64,000 bases of DNA from Promethearchaeota archaeon (GCA_019057795.1 JAHLWS010000056.1:1-64000), one strand, 5' to 3'; counted from the first letter of the stretch, positions 7,948 to 17,795 are shown. The notes: generated by a model from the sequence alone, not told the origin. Made by a program: numbers and translations.

Positions 7948-8574
7948 CTATGCAACGACAAACTCGAACATTGGAACTTCTCGCCGCTTTTTATCGTCAT
8001 AGAGAGGTAAACCCGATTGCTTGAATATTTCAGGGGTTTTATACTTAAGGACAACTGTTGTACAATTACACGAGATTTTCATAGATGCTATTCTTAATCT
8101 ATCTCTGACTACGGGCAAATCTTTCAAGCTAGTTCCGACATCGCATACAATAGCACCTGCTCGTACCCGCGCACAAACTCCCGTAGACCGCCCGAATGAA
8201 TTTCTCATTCCGCTCTGCACTCGGTCAGCTCCCGCGAAAGCTAACATCCTATTTTCTCGAATTTTTTGGAATGGTTTAGGTCTTATTCGAAAACGAAAGT
8301 TCGATCTTCCTATTTTATTTTGTAATGCACTGTTTATGGTAATACGGATTGCTTCAAGAGCATTTGAAGATATTTGAATTTGTCGACTGACTTTAAGTCC
8401 TACAACAAGCTCCCAATCTTCCCAAGGGATAGCTTTATTGCCCCCCCAAAACCGGACTATCATTGACTGCGCACCTCCACGCGCGTATTCTCTTCTATGA
8501 TTAGCGCTACGCTTGTGTTGGTATGGCCTTCGACTCCAACTTGAGTAGCACCGCCAAGGTCTACGACTTGCCAT
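7948..8574 (-). CDS. rpl10e: large ribosomal subunit protein uL16 (archaeal L10e)
   Basis: An archaeal/eukaryotic-type uL16 of the 60S/50S subunit. The core GRSNFRFRIRPKPFQ, then RENRMLAFAGADRVQSGMR, then GRSTGVCARVRAG, is diagnostic. I prefer the ATG at 8574 (MASRRPWRCY), which matches family N-termini; a frame-consistent ATG at 8592 would add six residues. The protein is longer than most archaeal L10e at the C-terminus (about 25 extra residues ending PMFEFVVA) and has a slightly longer basic N-terminus. It is transcribed alone. Confidence 0.92.
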   Translation of the reverse strand: MASRRPWRCYSSWSRRPYQHKRSANHRREYARGGAQSMIVRFWGGNKAIPWEDWELVVGLKVSRQIQISSNALEAIRITINSALQNKIGRSNFRFRIRPKPFQKIRENRMLAFAGADRVQSGMRNSFGRSTGVCARVRAGAIVCDVGTSLKDLPVVRDRLRIASMKISCNCTTVVLKYKTPEIFKQSGLPLYDDKKRREVPMFEFVVA

Positions 8575-8727
8575 TTTACACTTCCTCTTCAATTAAATTT
8601 TTTAGCGTTAAATTAACAGATTACAATTAATAAGAAATAAAATTATAAAAGGTTATTATATTCATTCCATGAAGAATAGTTAAAAAATTTTATCAAAATT
8701 ACATATTTAGCACGAATATTTGAAACT

Positions 8728-9864
8728 ATGCTCGATGATTACACTTCTTTTGTAAAGAAGACTGAAATATTGTGTAAAGGGTTGTATTTAGACGAAAAAT
8801 TAATTGATCATTATAAAAATCAAGGAATCGAGATATCTTTTGGCCGAAAAGGCGGTGCAGGGCCGTTAGGTGGGAGGTATTTTCTTTTTGAAAATCGAAC
8901 TCTCGTGAACGCCGCACTTTGGAACGATCCTCAAAAATCTAATTTGGTGTTAAGAGAAAACCGAGATAGTTATTTTGAGGTATATGATGTTAGGAATAAA
9001 ATAGAACACAGTAAATTGAAGTTAATTCAAAACCCGCGTTATTACAATTCAGATTATATGACTTCCGATGGAATACCAATGAAAAAGATTGCGTTGGTCC
9101 ACGGCGTAGATTGTTTATCTAGTACTATATATCAAAAATGCGTTTATTGGGCGTGTGGTGAAGCTTGTAAATTTTGTGGCATCGAGTTAAGCTTAAAGAG
9201 CGACGCAACCATAGAGGAGAAAAATGCTCTACAAATGTCCGAAGTTATCGCGGTCGCGAAAAAAGAAGGAAGATGCAATCATATGACTTTAACAAGCGGC
9301 ACTGACGAGAACATTGATAAAGGGGCTAAGCGATATATTGAGCTTTTAAAAGGGATAAAAAAGAATTACCCTAATCTTCCTTTACATATTCAAATTGAAC
9401 CTTTAGAAGACTTATCGTATATAAACGAGTTAAAAGAAGCCGGCGCAGATACTATTGGAATCCATGTTGAGGTACTCAATCAGAATATCAGGGATAGTAT
9501 TACTCCAGGTAAGTCTCGCATTTCGTATGAGTCATATGAGAAAAATTGGAAGCACGCACTTGAGATTTTCGGCAAAAATCAGGTTTCATCCTATCTTTTA
9601 ACTGGTTTTGGAGAATCACAGGATGATTTTGTATTGGACACCGAAAAAATAATTTCGTTAGGCGTAATTCCGTATATTACACCTGTGAGATCGATACCCG
9701 GGATAAAAGATTTGCCAATAACCAATCATAACATAATGGTTGAAATTTACACAAAAGCAGCAAAATTAATGAAAGAATATGGAGTCAATCCTTTGAAAAC
9801 CAAAGCGGGATGTGTAAGGTGTGGTGGCTGTTCTGCTATTAATGAAGCTTATAAAAATGTATAG
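8728..9864 (+). CDS. radical SAM protein resembling the MSMEG_0568 family
   Basis: The 378 residues hold a radical SAM core with CGEACKFC (C143, C147, C150; spacing Cx3Cx2C) for the SAM-binding [4Fe-4S] cluster. Strand motifs LTSGT and IQIEPLEDL and the GIHVEVLN segment follow. The start (DGIPMKKIALVHG) and end of the core resemble the MSMEG_0568 type of radical SAM proteins known from bacterial nitrilase-linked clusters. A second Cys motif near the C-terminus (GCVRCGGC) could bind an auxiliary cluster. None of the usual nitrilase-cluster partners is beside it, so the reaction is unknown. Confidence 0.75.
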   Translation: MLDDYTSFVKKTEILCKGLYLDEKLIDHYKNQGIEISFGRKGGAGPLGGRYFLFENRTLVNAALWNDPQKSNLVLRENRDSYFEVYDVRNKIEHSKLKLIQNPRYYNSDYMTSDGIPMKKIALVHGVDCLSSTIYQKCVYWACGEACKFCGIELSLKSDATIEEKNALQMSEVIAVAKKEGRCNHMTLTSGTDENIDKGAKRYIELLKGIKKNYPNLPLHIQIEPLEDLSYINELKEAGADTIGIHVEVLNQNIRDSITPGKSRISYESYEKNWKHALEIFGKNQVSSYLLTGFGESQDDFVLDTEKIISLGVIPYITPVRSIPGIKDLPITNHNIMVEIYTKAAKLMKEYGVNPLKTKAGCVRCGGCSAINEAYKNV

Positions 9865-10032
9865 CTTTTTTCAAACTGCGATTAAAAAGAGATAATTTTC
9901 ATAGCCATTGTTTTTTATTGAAAGAGATTTTTTGAAAAAAGTTAATAAATTTGGATACTTATCAAAAAGTAGGAAGAATTATGTTAATAATTATATAATC
10001 GTATTTTAATTTTTAAATGAAAGGAAAGTATT

Positions 10033-11667
10033 ATGACAGAAATTGATGAGAGTAAGACTTTGAAACCGACTAAAAGCGAAAGGCGAGAAAAGTTTACTAA
10101 TTTGTCTGATATTGAAATTAAACCATCCTATACGCCCGAAGACATCAAAGAGTTCAATTACGATATGGACTTAGGAGAACCAGGAAAGTACCCGTTTACT
10201 CGTGGTGCTTATCCTAACATGTATCGGGGTCGCTTGTGGACAATGAGGCAATTTGCGGGATTTGGTAGTGCTGAACAAACAAACAAACGCTATAAATTCT
10301 TATTAGAACATGGGACGACCGGTTTGAGCGTGGCATTTAGTTTGCATACCATTTATGGATATGAAGCTGACGATGATAAAGCTTTGGGCGAGGTAGGGAA
10401 GGAAGGCGTGTCGATTGACACTTTAAAAGATATGGAAACTTTGTTTAGTGGAATCGATTTGTCTAAAATATCTACATCCATGACAATTAACGCTCCTGCG
10501 TCAATATTATTAGCAATGTACATAGTAACTGCTGAAAAACAAGGCCATTCTCCCGATAAATTAAGAGGAACAATTCAGAACGATATTCTTAAGGAATATA
10601 TAGCCCAGAAATCTTGGATATTTCCACCAGAACCGTCTATGCGCTTGATCGTTGATACAATTGAATATTGCGCCAAAAATGTCCCCCAATGGTATACTAT
10701 CTCGATATCAGGATATCACATACGAGAAGCTGGCTCTACCGCAGTCCAAGAGCTCGCTTTTACTTTAGCCGATGGTTTTGCTTATATCGAGGCAGCGATG
10801 AAAAGAGGTTTAGATGTTGATGATTTTGCTCCTAGACTTTCTTTTTTCTTTAATTCTCATAATAATTTCTTTGAAGAAGTGTGTAAATATCGCGCTGCTC
10901 GAAGGATATGGGCAAAACGATTGAAAAATAAATATGGTGCAAAAAAAACAGAATCAATGAGGTTGCGCTTTCACACCCAAACTGCGGGAGTATCGTTAAG
11001 CGCTCAAGAACCAGAAAACAATATTGCTAGAGTTACGATACAGGGCTTAGCAGCTGTTTTAGGAGGAACTCAGTCTCTTCATACAAACTCCTTTGACGAG
11101 GCTTTGTGCTTACCAACTGAAAAAGCAGTAAAAATAGCTTTACGAACGCAACAGATAATTGCCCATGAATCGGGTGTTGCCGATACCGTTGACCCATTAG
11201 CGGGCTCGTACTATGTTGAATGGCTAACAAATAAAATGGAGGAGGAAGCTGAAGCTTACTTTGAAAAAATTGAGGAATTGGGTGGGGTGATTCCAGCAAT
11301 TAAAGCTAATTTCTTTCAAAAAGAGATTGCTAACGCTTCATACAAATATCAACGAGAAATTGAAAGCAAAGATCGAATATTTGTTGGCGTGAACGATTAC
11401 CAACTAAGAGAACCTTGTGCGACCCCTTTGTTAAAAATAGATGAAGGAGTTGCTAAAGAGCAAATAGAAAATTTACAACTTTTAAGAAATAGAAGGAACA
11501 ATGAAAAAGTTCAGGAAATACTGAAAAAGTTGGAGGAAGCTGCGAGAGGTTCTGAGAATTTAATGCCATATATCGTCGATGCTGTAAGAGAATACGCTTC
11601 GATAGGCGAGATCATGGCATCTCTTAAAGAAGTATTTGGAACCTATGTAGAAGATTCAATATTTTAA
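10033..11667 (+). CDS. icmA: coenzyme B12-dependent acyl-CoA mutase large subunit, isobutyryl-CoA mutase-like
   Basis: A 544-residue catalytic TIM barrel of the methylmalonyl-CoA mutase superfamily, split from its B12 domain as in archaeal mutases. Known specificity residues were located by counting along a remembered P. shermanii sequence. The Tyr89 position is F74 (MRQFAGF) and the Arg207 position is Q192 (KEYIAQKSW). Phe/Gln is the isobutyryl-CoA mutase pair; Tyr/Arg, needed to hold methylmalonyl-CoA's carboxylate, is absent. The usual FDLPTxxGYDSD loop reads [12 protein letters not shown] (102-113), also atypical. The enzyme probably interconverts isobutyryl- and n-butyryl-CoA or a related pair. 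It heads a three-gene operon with the B12 subunit and MeaB. Confidence 0.85.
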   Translation: MTEIDESKTLKPTKSERREKFTNLSDIEIKPSYTPEDIKEFNYDMDLGEPGKYPFTRGAYPNMYRGRLWTMRQFAGFGSAEQTNKRYKFLLEHGTTGLSVAFSLHTIYGYEADDDKALGEVGKEGVSIDTLKDMETLFSGIDLSKISTSMTINAPASILLAMYIVTAEKQGHSPDKLRGTIQNDILKEYIAQKSWIFPPEPSMRLIVDTIEYCAKNVPQWYTISISGYHIREAGSTAVQELAFTLADGFAYIEAAMKRGLDVDDFAPRLSFFFNSHNNFFEEVCKYRAARRIWAKRLKNKYGAKKTESMRLRFHTQTAGVSLSAQEPENNIARVTIQGLAAVLGGTQSLHTNSFDEALCLPTEKAVKIALRTQQIIAHESGVADTVDPLAGSYYVEWLTNKMEEEAEAYFEKIEELGGVIPAIKANFFQKEIANASYKYQREIESKDRIFVGVNDYQLREPCATPLLKIDEGVAKEQIENLQLLRNRRNNEKVQEILKKLEEAARGSENLMPYIVDAVREYASIGEIMASLKEVFGTYVEDSIF

Positions 11668-11681
11668 ATGAGGTAAATAAT

Positions 11682-12083
11682 ATGGCAGAACAAAGAAAAA
11701 TTAAAGTTTTAGTTTGTAAACCAGGTCTTGACGGGCACGATAGGGGAGCTAAAGTTCTTGCCCGAGCTTTACGAGATGCAGGTATGGAGGTTATTTACAC
11801 TGGACTCCATCAGACGCCATCCGACATTGTTTCGACAATTATTCAAGAAGATCCAGATGCAGTTATGCTAAGCATGCTATCTGGAGCACATAATGCATTA
11901 TGTCCAATTATAATGGAAAAATTAAAAGAAAATGGAATTGATGATGTTCTTGTGGGTGTTGGGGGAATTATCCCAGATGAGGACAAAATTTTTCTCGAAA
12001 AACACGGGCTAAAAGGTTTTTATGGACCAGGTACAGAGTTAAAAACTATTGTTGAATTCGTTAAAAACAATTTGAAAAGATAG
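11682..12083 (+). CDS. icmB: B12-binding subunit of acyl-CoA mutase
   Basis: The 133 residues form a stand-alone cobalamin-binding domain. DGHDRG (17-22) is the DxHxxG motif, with H19 as the lower axial ligand of cobalt. SMLSGAH and the C-terminal GPGTE complete the nucleotide-tail pocket. It starts 14 bases after the large subunit, so the two assemble as a heteromeric mutase. Sequence alone cannot distinguish an isobutyryl- from a methylmalonyl-CoA mutase small subunit; the name follows the large subunit. Confidence 0.9.
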   Translation: MAEQRKIKVLVCKPGLDGHDRGAKVLARALRDAGMEVIYTGLHQTPSDIVSTIIQEDPDAVMLSMLSGAHNALCPIIMEKLKENGIDDVLVGVGGIIPDEDKIFLEKHGLKGFYGPGTELKTIVEFVKNNLKR

Positions 12084-12089
12084 TGTACA

Positions 12090-13082
12090 ATGCCTTATTC
12101 TGATTTAATAGAAAAATTGCTAGAAGGAAATACCAGAGCAGCAGCACGTCTTATCACTTTAGTAGAAAATGATATTGAAGCCGCAGAAAAGATTGTTAAT
12201 GTGATATACAAGAATACGGGGAACGCGTATATTTTAGGCGTTACTGGGGCGCCAGGAAGCGGAAAATCTACTTTTATCTCAAATTTAACGAAGTTTTTTA
12301 TTAAGCAAGGCAAAAAAATTGGAATAATTTGCGTAGATCCGTCATCTCCTTTAACAGGAGGCGCTTTGTTAGGAGATAGAATCCGAATGAAAGAAAACTT
12401 TTCTCTAGATAATGTTTTTATTAGAAGCATGGCAAATAGAGGGCAACTAGGTGGATTAGCTAGAGCAACTGAAGATTCGATAAAGATCTTAGACGCTTAC
12501 GGATGTGATGTAGTTATTGTTGAAACCGTTGGAGTTGGGCAATCAGAAGTAGACATATTTAAATCAGCTCATACTGTTGTTGTACTCTTAGTTCCTGGTA
12601 TGGGGGACGATATCCAAGCTATTAAAGCTGGAATCATGGAAATCACAGATATTTTTGTTGTAAACAAGATGGATCTTTCTGGGGCTGACAAAAAAGTTGC
12701 TGAAATTACTCAGATGTTAGAATTAGACATGAGTTATAAGTATCAATCTAATAACATTGATGAAAATTACGCAAAAATAGTGAATTGGACCCCCAAAATT
12801 GTAAAAGTTAATTCGAAAACAAGCGAAAATTTTGAAAAAGTAATTGAGCTGATTGAAGAGCACAAAAAATTCTTAGAAGAATCAGGAATTGTAGAAAATT
12901 ATAAAGTAAATCGAATAAAAAGCGAAACACTTCAAATTCTAAAGCACAAAATCACAAAAAAAGTAGAAGGATTAGTTAGTTCCAACTCTGCTATTGACAA
13001 ATACATTAGATTAGTTATGGATAAAAGCCTTGATCCTTATTCTATGGCAAATTTAATTATTAAATTATTGGGAATAGAATAA
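12090..13082 (+). CDS. meaB: MeaB/ArgK-type G-protein chaperone of B12 mutase
   Basis: A 330-residue P-loop GTPase of the MeaB/ArgK/MMAA family, which loads and protects adenosylcobalamin in acyl-CoA mutases. Visible motifs are the P-loop GAPGSGKST (53-61), the CVDPSSP and LLGDRIRM segments, the ETVGVGQSE switch and VNKMD (G4). The C-terminus has the family's dimerisation helices. The gene starts six bases after the B12 subunit stop and closes the operon. Function as a mutase chaperone is well supported by operon order. Confidence 0.92.
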   Translation: MPYSDLIEKLLEGNTRAAARLITLVENDIEAAEKIVNVIYKNTGNAYILGVTGAPGSGKSTFISNLTKFFIKQGKKIGIICVDPSSPLTGGALLGDRIRMKENFSLDNVFIRSMANRGQLGGLARATEDSIKILDAYGCDVVIVETVGVGQSEVDIFKSAHTVVVLLVPGMGDDIQAIKAGIMEITDIFVVNKMDLSGADKKVAEITQMLELDMSYKYQSNNIDENYAKIVNWTPKIVKVNSKTSENFEKVIELIEEHKKFLEESGIVENYKVNRIKSETLQILKHKITKKVEGLVSSNSAIDKYIRLVMDKSLDPYSMANLIIKLLGIE

Positions 13083-13147
13083 AAAGCAATTTTTTAAAAG
13101 GATGGAAAAGTAATAGATTTAATTTTATTCGTCCCTTAAAAGATATA

Positions 13148-13813
13148 TTGAATATTAAATGGATAGTCTTAAAAATGAAAAACATATCTCTTTCAAGTAA
13201 TACTATTTTAATCTACCGTATATTTCTTGCTGGACTAAGTTGGTTTACTTTTATAGCTAGCGCAGTTAATTATGCCCTAAATTTTGGCCCAATTCTCGAG
13301 TGGTTTAATAGCTTTAAAGCTTTCACCATGCAAACAAACCTAATGGTTACCATATGGCTTACATTAGCAATTCTATGGTATAACAAACCAGAAACTCTTG
13401 AAAAAATTTCAGGACCTCTCAAAGGCGCTTTTACCCTCTATATTACAATAACCTTTATTTTCTTTGCAGTTCTATTGGCCCCTTTTTACCAGCCCACTGG
13501 ATTTGCAGCATTTAGCAATCTCGTTTTGCACTATATTACCCCAATCGCATTTATAGTCGATTGGATATTAACAGAAACTAAATTGAGATATAAATGGAAC
13601 TACATACCCTATTGGATTATATATCCATTATGTTATTTAGTGTTTGCTTTCATACATGGCACATTTACAGGTAATTATTTATATTTTTTTCTAGATATCA
13701 ATGCACTCGGCATTTTAGGATATGTTTTATTCGTCTCAATTTTAATTACAGCAGGAATAGTTTTGGGATCCCTATATATTGCTATTAACAGAAAAAGAAC
13801 AAAAAGCTTATAA
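13148..13813 (+). CDS. Pr6Pr-like six-helix membrane protein
   Basis: A 221-residue hydrophobic protein with about six transmembrane helices. The pattern of an early aromatic-rich loop, QTNLMVTIWL in helix two, and LHYITPIAFIVDWILTE in the middle matches the Pr6Pr family of membrane proteins (related to AIG1/FAR-17a hydrolases). The conserved His of that central motif is present. The true start may be the ATG at 13175 or 13148. No clear role; a serine/threonine-type lipid hydrolase activity would be speculative. It follows the mutase operon by 65 bases but is not obviously linked. Confidence 0.65.
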   Translation: MNIKWIVLKMKNISLSSNTILIYRIFLAGLSWFTFIASAVNYALNFGPILEWFNSFKAFTMQTNLMVTIWLTLAILWYNKPETLEKISGPLKGAFTLYITITFIFFAVLLAPFYQPTGFAAFSNLVLHYITPIAFIVDWILTETKLRYKWNYIPYWIIYPLCYLVFAFIHGTFTGNYLYFFLDINALGILGYVLFVSILITAGIVLGSLYIAINRKRTKSL

Positions 13814-13935
13814 TTAAGTGAAAATAACGGTTTTTATTTAATTAGAAAGAGGATTTTTTTTTATATTTCTATTAAAAAACCTTATAAATTGTTCAATCTA
13901 TTGCACAAGAGTGCATTCGAATTAAGGAAGCTAAA

Positions 13936-14190
13936 TCACTTAGTCTTTTTTGGATCGAACCATTCAGAATAAATCTCTTCAACAACAAGAACTTTAATAC
14001 GATTGCATTTTTCACATTCTTCGTCGTCCAACTTTTTAAAGGTATAGTCTCCCGCTTTAAACTCTCGAGAATACTTAGCTTTGCATTCTCCACACTTTAA
14101 GACCGTTGTTTTCTTCTGTATAAAGCGATCTTTTCGACCGAGTATTTCTCCGATGTCAGGAAGGTCTGGAAATTGAGGTTCATCACTCAT
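13936..14190 (-). CDS. small zinc-ribbon protein
   Basis: The 84 residues carry two CxxC knuckles: CGECKAKY and CEKCNRIK, about 26 residues apart. They form a single zinc ribbon between an acidic N-terminus (PDLPDIGEILGR) and a short C-terminal strand. No other domain is present. Such proteins in archaea may bind nucleic acid or larger complexes. The gene stands alone. Confidence 0.7.
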   Translation of the reverse strand: MSDEPQFPDLPDIGEILGRKDRFIQKKTTVLKCGECKAKYSREFKAGDYTFKKLDDEECEKCNRIKVLVVEEIYSEWFDPKKTK

Positions 14191-14278
14191 ATTACAGCAC
14201 TAAACGAATTTGATATTTATAATTATAAATCATAAACAACTAATAACTTTTTAGGTTTACAATTTAAAGGTAAGAAGA

Positions 14279-15136
14279 TTATTTTTGTTTTATAAACGTA
14301 CCTTGAGAGTATTCTCTAAATGCTATTCTTAATTCTTCTTCAGTATTCATAACAATTGGACCTCTCCATGCCACAGGCTCTCCTATCGGTTTGCCGGATA
14401 TCAATAGAAATCTGACTGGTATTTCTTTAGTTTTCACGACTATTTCATCTCCGTCGCGATAAATTACTAAATTTTCAGCATTCACTAGAGTATCTTTAAT
14501 CGGATCAAAAATAGCCTCCCCCTCAATGATATACGCAAAAACATTATGAGTATTATCTATTGCGTGTTTAAATTCAGAATTGGGTTCTATAGAGACATCT
14601 AAATATTCTGGATCGGTTACTATATCTTGTACGGGTCCTTTGACACCATTTACTTCGCCACAAATTATTTTCACTCTCGCACTCTCATTTACGATAACTT
14701 CTGGAATCTGGTCTTTTTTAATATCTCGATAGCGTGGATCCATCATTTTATGAGATGCCGGAAGATTTGCCCACAACTGAAAGCCAGCTAAGACAGGATC
14801 GTTCTCATTTTTCTTCGGCATTTCTTGATGTATTATCCCGCCCCCAGCAGTCATCCACTGAACATCTCCTGCTCCAATTATACCATTATTTCCCATACTA
14901 TCTCCATGTTCTATATTGCCATTGAGCATATAAGTAATCGTTTCTATTCCCCGATGTGGGTGCCATGGAAACCCTGCCATATAATCATTAGGATTATCTG
15001 AGTGGAAATCATCTAAAAGTAAGAATGGATCTAAGGAAGAATCAGCATAACCAAACGCTCGTTTCAACCTAACCCCAGCTCCTTCCATTGTTGATCTACT
15101 TTTTAGAGTTACTTTTACTTCTCGAATTTTTGACAT
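14279..15136 (-). CDS. pirin-family bicupin
   Basis: A 285-residue pirin. The N-terminal cupin shows the metal-binding residues: two His in FPWHPHRGIETITY, then His and Glu in GGGIIHQEMP. The C-terminal cupin and the segment GEPVAWRGPIVMNTEEE are typical of the family. Bacterial relatives include quercetinase-like dioxygenases and regulators of pyruvate metabolism; the role here is unknown. Length is normal and the start (MSKIREVKVTLKS) agrees with family N-termini. It is monocistronic. Confidence 0.9.
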   Translation of the reverse strand: MSKIREVKVTLKSRSTMEGAGVRLKRAFGYADSSLDPFLLLDDFHSDNPNDYMAGFPWHPHRGIETITYMLNGNIEHGDSMGNNGIIGAGDVQWMTAGGGIIHQEMPKKNENDPVLAGFQLWANLPASHKMMDPRYRDIKKDQIPEVIVNESARVKIICGEVNGVKGPVQDIVTDPEYLDVSIEPNSEFKHAIDNTHNVFAYIIEGEAIFDPIKDTLVNAENLVIYRDGDEIVVKTKEIPVRFLLISGKPIGEPVAWRGPIVMNTEEELRIAFREYSQGTFIKQK

Positions 15137-15318
15137 TTCTTATCTCTTTTATTTAGTGTTTTTCTTGTTATTCTAAGTTTACATAACTAAACTCAAGTAA
15201 TAAAAAGTTTTTATTATAAATCATAATGCAGTCTATTCATTAACATTGAAATTATAAATTATTACATATAATAAATAAGAAAAGGTTTGAGAAGATAAGT
15301 TCTCAAGAATTCAAAATT

Positions 15319-16176
15319 TTACTGGTTCTTTTCTTCAGGTTCAACTGTTTCTTTATCTGCTTTCTCTGTTTCTTGTTGTTTTTCTTTTTCGTTTTCATTG
15401 CTAATAGTTTCACTCTCTTTATTGTCTTGAGTGATTTCTTGTTCTATTTCTGCCTTTACTTCTGGTTCAGGTTCTGGTTCCGGTTCAGGCGGGGGAGGAA
15501 CACGAGAAACAATAACTTTAGTATATCGTATCACTTCTTTATCCAACTTCCAACCGTCTTGAATGATATTAATAATAGTATTGTTGGGAAGATCGTCCCT
15601 TTCTATTGAACTTAAAGCTTCGTGGTAATTGTAATCAAAAATATCGTTTATCTTAACATCAATAGGTATCGCTTTATGATACTTCAAAATATTAATAAAT
15701 TGATCAAAAAAACCTTTTAAGATTACTTGGTTTTCGTCGCTATTTTCAAGTGCTTTCTTAAAGGAATCATATAAAGGTAGAAATGTTTTCAGAGCCGAGG
15801 CTGTGTATTCTATCCTTAAATTCTGTCGATTTTTGTTCCAACGTTTTTGAGCGTTCTCAAACTCTGCTTGAAGTCTCATGTATTTATTTTTCCAATCGTC
15901 GCTTTCGGTTTGATACTTTAAAAGTTGCTCATCTTTCTTTTTATTTCCTTCTTCAAGGGTCTTAATCTCCTCTAATAAATTATCCTTAGAGTAATACTCA
16001 AGAATTTTTTGTTCTTTGCCTTCTAAAAGCTTAATGTCTTGTACATCTATTTTAGCTTGTAAATCGTCTTGTTCTTTAATTGCATCTTCTTTACTACCAT
16101 CAGTAACAACTTCAGCCTTATCCTCTAGCAACGCTTCATTGCTTGGATTTTCTTTCTTTTCTTTTTTCCGAGTCAT
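15319..16176 (-). CDS. grpE: GrpE nucleotide-exchange factor with long charged tails
   Basis: The central part (about 85-225) is GrpE: a long coiled-coil helix (WKNKYMRLQAEFENAQKR), the four-helix segment FLPLYDSFKKALEN, and the C-terminal beta-wing ending GWKLDKEVIRYTKVIVS. It exchanges nucleotide on DnaK. The protein is 285 residues, longer than a typical GrpE of about 200, because of an acidic N-terminal extension and a C-terminal tail beginning PPPPEPEPEPEPE and continuing Glu/Lys-rich. It is read opposite to dnaK, which lies 5.3 kb away with the LRR cluster between. Confidence 0.88.
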   Translation of the reverse strand: MTRKKEKKENPSNEALLEDKAEVVTDGSKEDAIKEQDDLQAKIDVQDIKLLEGKEQKILEYYSKDNLLEEIKTLEEGNKKKDEQLLKYQTESDDWKNKYMRLQAEFENAQKRWNKNRQNLRIEYTASALKTFLPLYDSFKKALENSDENQVILKGFFDQFINILKYHKAIPIDVKINDIFDYNYHEALSSIERDDLPNNTIINIIQDGWKLDKEVIRYTKVIVSRVPPPPEPEPEPEPEVKAEIEQEITQDNKESETISNENEKEKQQETEKADKETVEPEEKNQ

Positions 16177-16358
16177 AAGCGAAAACCACTATAAATTATA
16201 AATTTTTAATACTATTGATTTTTACAAGAATACTTTAATTCTATATTTTAATATAAAATTTTATTATTTTTTTATTTTATGTTTATAAACGATCTCTATA
16301 GAACTTAAAACCGTAGAAGAGATCCTAGCAGAATTTAATAAATTAGGAGAATTAAATT

Positions 16359-17795
16359 ATGGATACAAGTGGAATTGATTTTTTTATTGATAAATACAAA
16401 AATGAAATAGATGATTTAAAAACAAAAATATCCCGTGTAGAAGACTCCGAAAATGAGTTTAAACTTCTTCAAAAGATTGCTGAATCGTATTACATTTTAT
16501 CAGAACAGTATAAACTCAGAAGAAATGTGACAAAACTTCTAAATGATTATAATGAAATGATGGAAGCTAAAAGACAATCGTTTATATCTATTGAGAAGAG
16601 TCTTTCTATTCTACTAAAAAATTCTATAGATGTGTTAAATAATGCTCATTGGTTTATAAGAAATATAGGATTTGAATATGACTATTTAATTACTCATAAT
16701 GGTGATATACCAGGCGAAATTGAATTATATTATTCGTCATTTTCACCGTATCCTAATCGTGTACTAAATATCCTTGTTAATAATATATCAGAATATCAGA
16801 GAATTATTGGTTTTTTTATAAATGAAGCAGAACGAAGAGCAGATTATGATAATGTTTTTATCTACAGCGAAGTAATGGGGGATTTGTTTTTATTCAAGCA
16901 ATTACTTATTGAAGATTTAATAGATGTAAATGTGATGCGATACCTAGATAATGCATATTTTTCGTATTATTACTATGATAAAGCATTACAAAATAGGTAT
17001 AAAGTTGATGAAAGAGAAGTAGCAAAATTTGGATTAGTAGATACAGAAGGTCATAACTATCAAAATGTTATGTATTTAATTTTAGAACAACGAGGGTTTC
17101 CATTTTTTGTTCGTTCTATGTTAGAAGAAAAGATTAAAATTATGAATAAAATTTATCCGTTTACCATAAATAGAAAAGAATTCCCTCCATTTCGTTCCAA
17201 CACTCACGATAAATTATACTCTCTTATAAAAGATATGAATATTCCTAATTATGACGAACACGATAAAATTTTTATCAAATTATGTGAATGGTTATGTAAT
17301 ATGCTAAATATGGCATATGATAATAAGAAGTATTTTAGACAACCAGCTCAAGATTGGAATGCTGAAGAACAAATGCACACTTGGATGGAAAGAGAATTAA
17401 AGATCTTTGAAGTGTATACCAATCATAAATATCATAGAGAAGCAGAGTCAGGGGGAGGTAAGTGCGAACATTGGATTGATACAATACCTCTGGAAGATAA
17501 ATTGGTTTCTGATTATGAAAATGTTGAAAATATAAAGGATTTTATATCTTCTGTTTATGAGAAATATGTTGACCAAGTTATTCAGTATGCTGAGGGGAAA
17601 AAAAGTAAATATGGCTTTTTAATCGTTGCTGATGTAAGAGATGAGATAAAAAATCATTTAATTCGACGATCTCCGTGCCATAAGTGTATTGATATAAAAT
17701 ATGATAGTGAATATAAAATATGGATAGGTCTTTTTGTTTTTCAAGCCCTTAATGAACCACCATCTAAACTAAATCTTTTAAAAACTAAAAAATGA
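16359..17795 (+). CDS. large helical protein with possible PD-(D/E)xK nuclease-like C-terminus
   Basis: The 478 residues begin with a coiled-coil-like helix, followed by a long helical, Tyr-rich region to about 330. The C-terminal part (355-430) reads HREAESGGGKCEHW, then IPLEDKLV (E379-D380-K381), then QVIQYAEGKK and GFLIVADVRDE. This order (acidic residue, ExK-like triplet, Q-x3-Y helix, hydrophobic strand ending in D) is what a PD-(D/E)xK nuclease fold shows. Assignment is inference from pattern, not recognised homology. A CxxC (440/443) follows. A recombinase relic lies just downstream, so the gene may belong to a mobile or defence island. Confidence 0.5.
   Translation: MDTSGIDFFIDKYKNEIDDLKTKISRVEDSENEFKLLQKIAESYYILSEQYKLRRNVTKLLNDYNEMMEAKRQSFISIEKSLSILLKNSIDVLNNAHWFIRNIGFEYDYLITHNGDIPGEIELYYSSFSPYPNRVLNILVNNISEYQRIIGFFINEAERRADYDNVFIYSEVMGDLFLFKQLLIEDLIDVNVMRYLDNAYFSYYYYDKALQNRYKVDEREVAKFGLVDTEGHNYQNVMYLILEQRGFPFFVRSMLEEKIKIMNKIYPFTINRKEFPPFRSNTHDKLYSLIKDMNIPNYDEHDKIFIKLCEWLCNMLNMAYDNKKYFRQPAQDWNAEEQMHTWMERELKIFEVYTNHKYHREAESGGGKCEHWIDTIPLEDKLVSDYENVENIKDFISSVYEKYVDQVIQYAEGKKSKYGFLIVADVRDEIKNHLIRRSPCHKCIDIKYDSEYKIWIGLFVFQALNEPPSKLNLLKTKK

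Noticed and set aside
10033..11667. Calling the mutase a methylmalonyl-CoA mutase
   Set aside because: The two residues that hold the substrate carboxylate are Phe and Gln here, the isobutyryl-CoA mutase pair.
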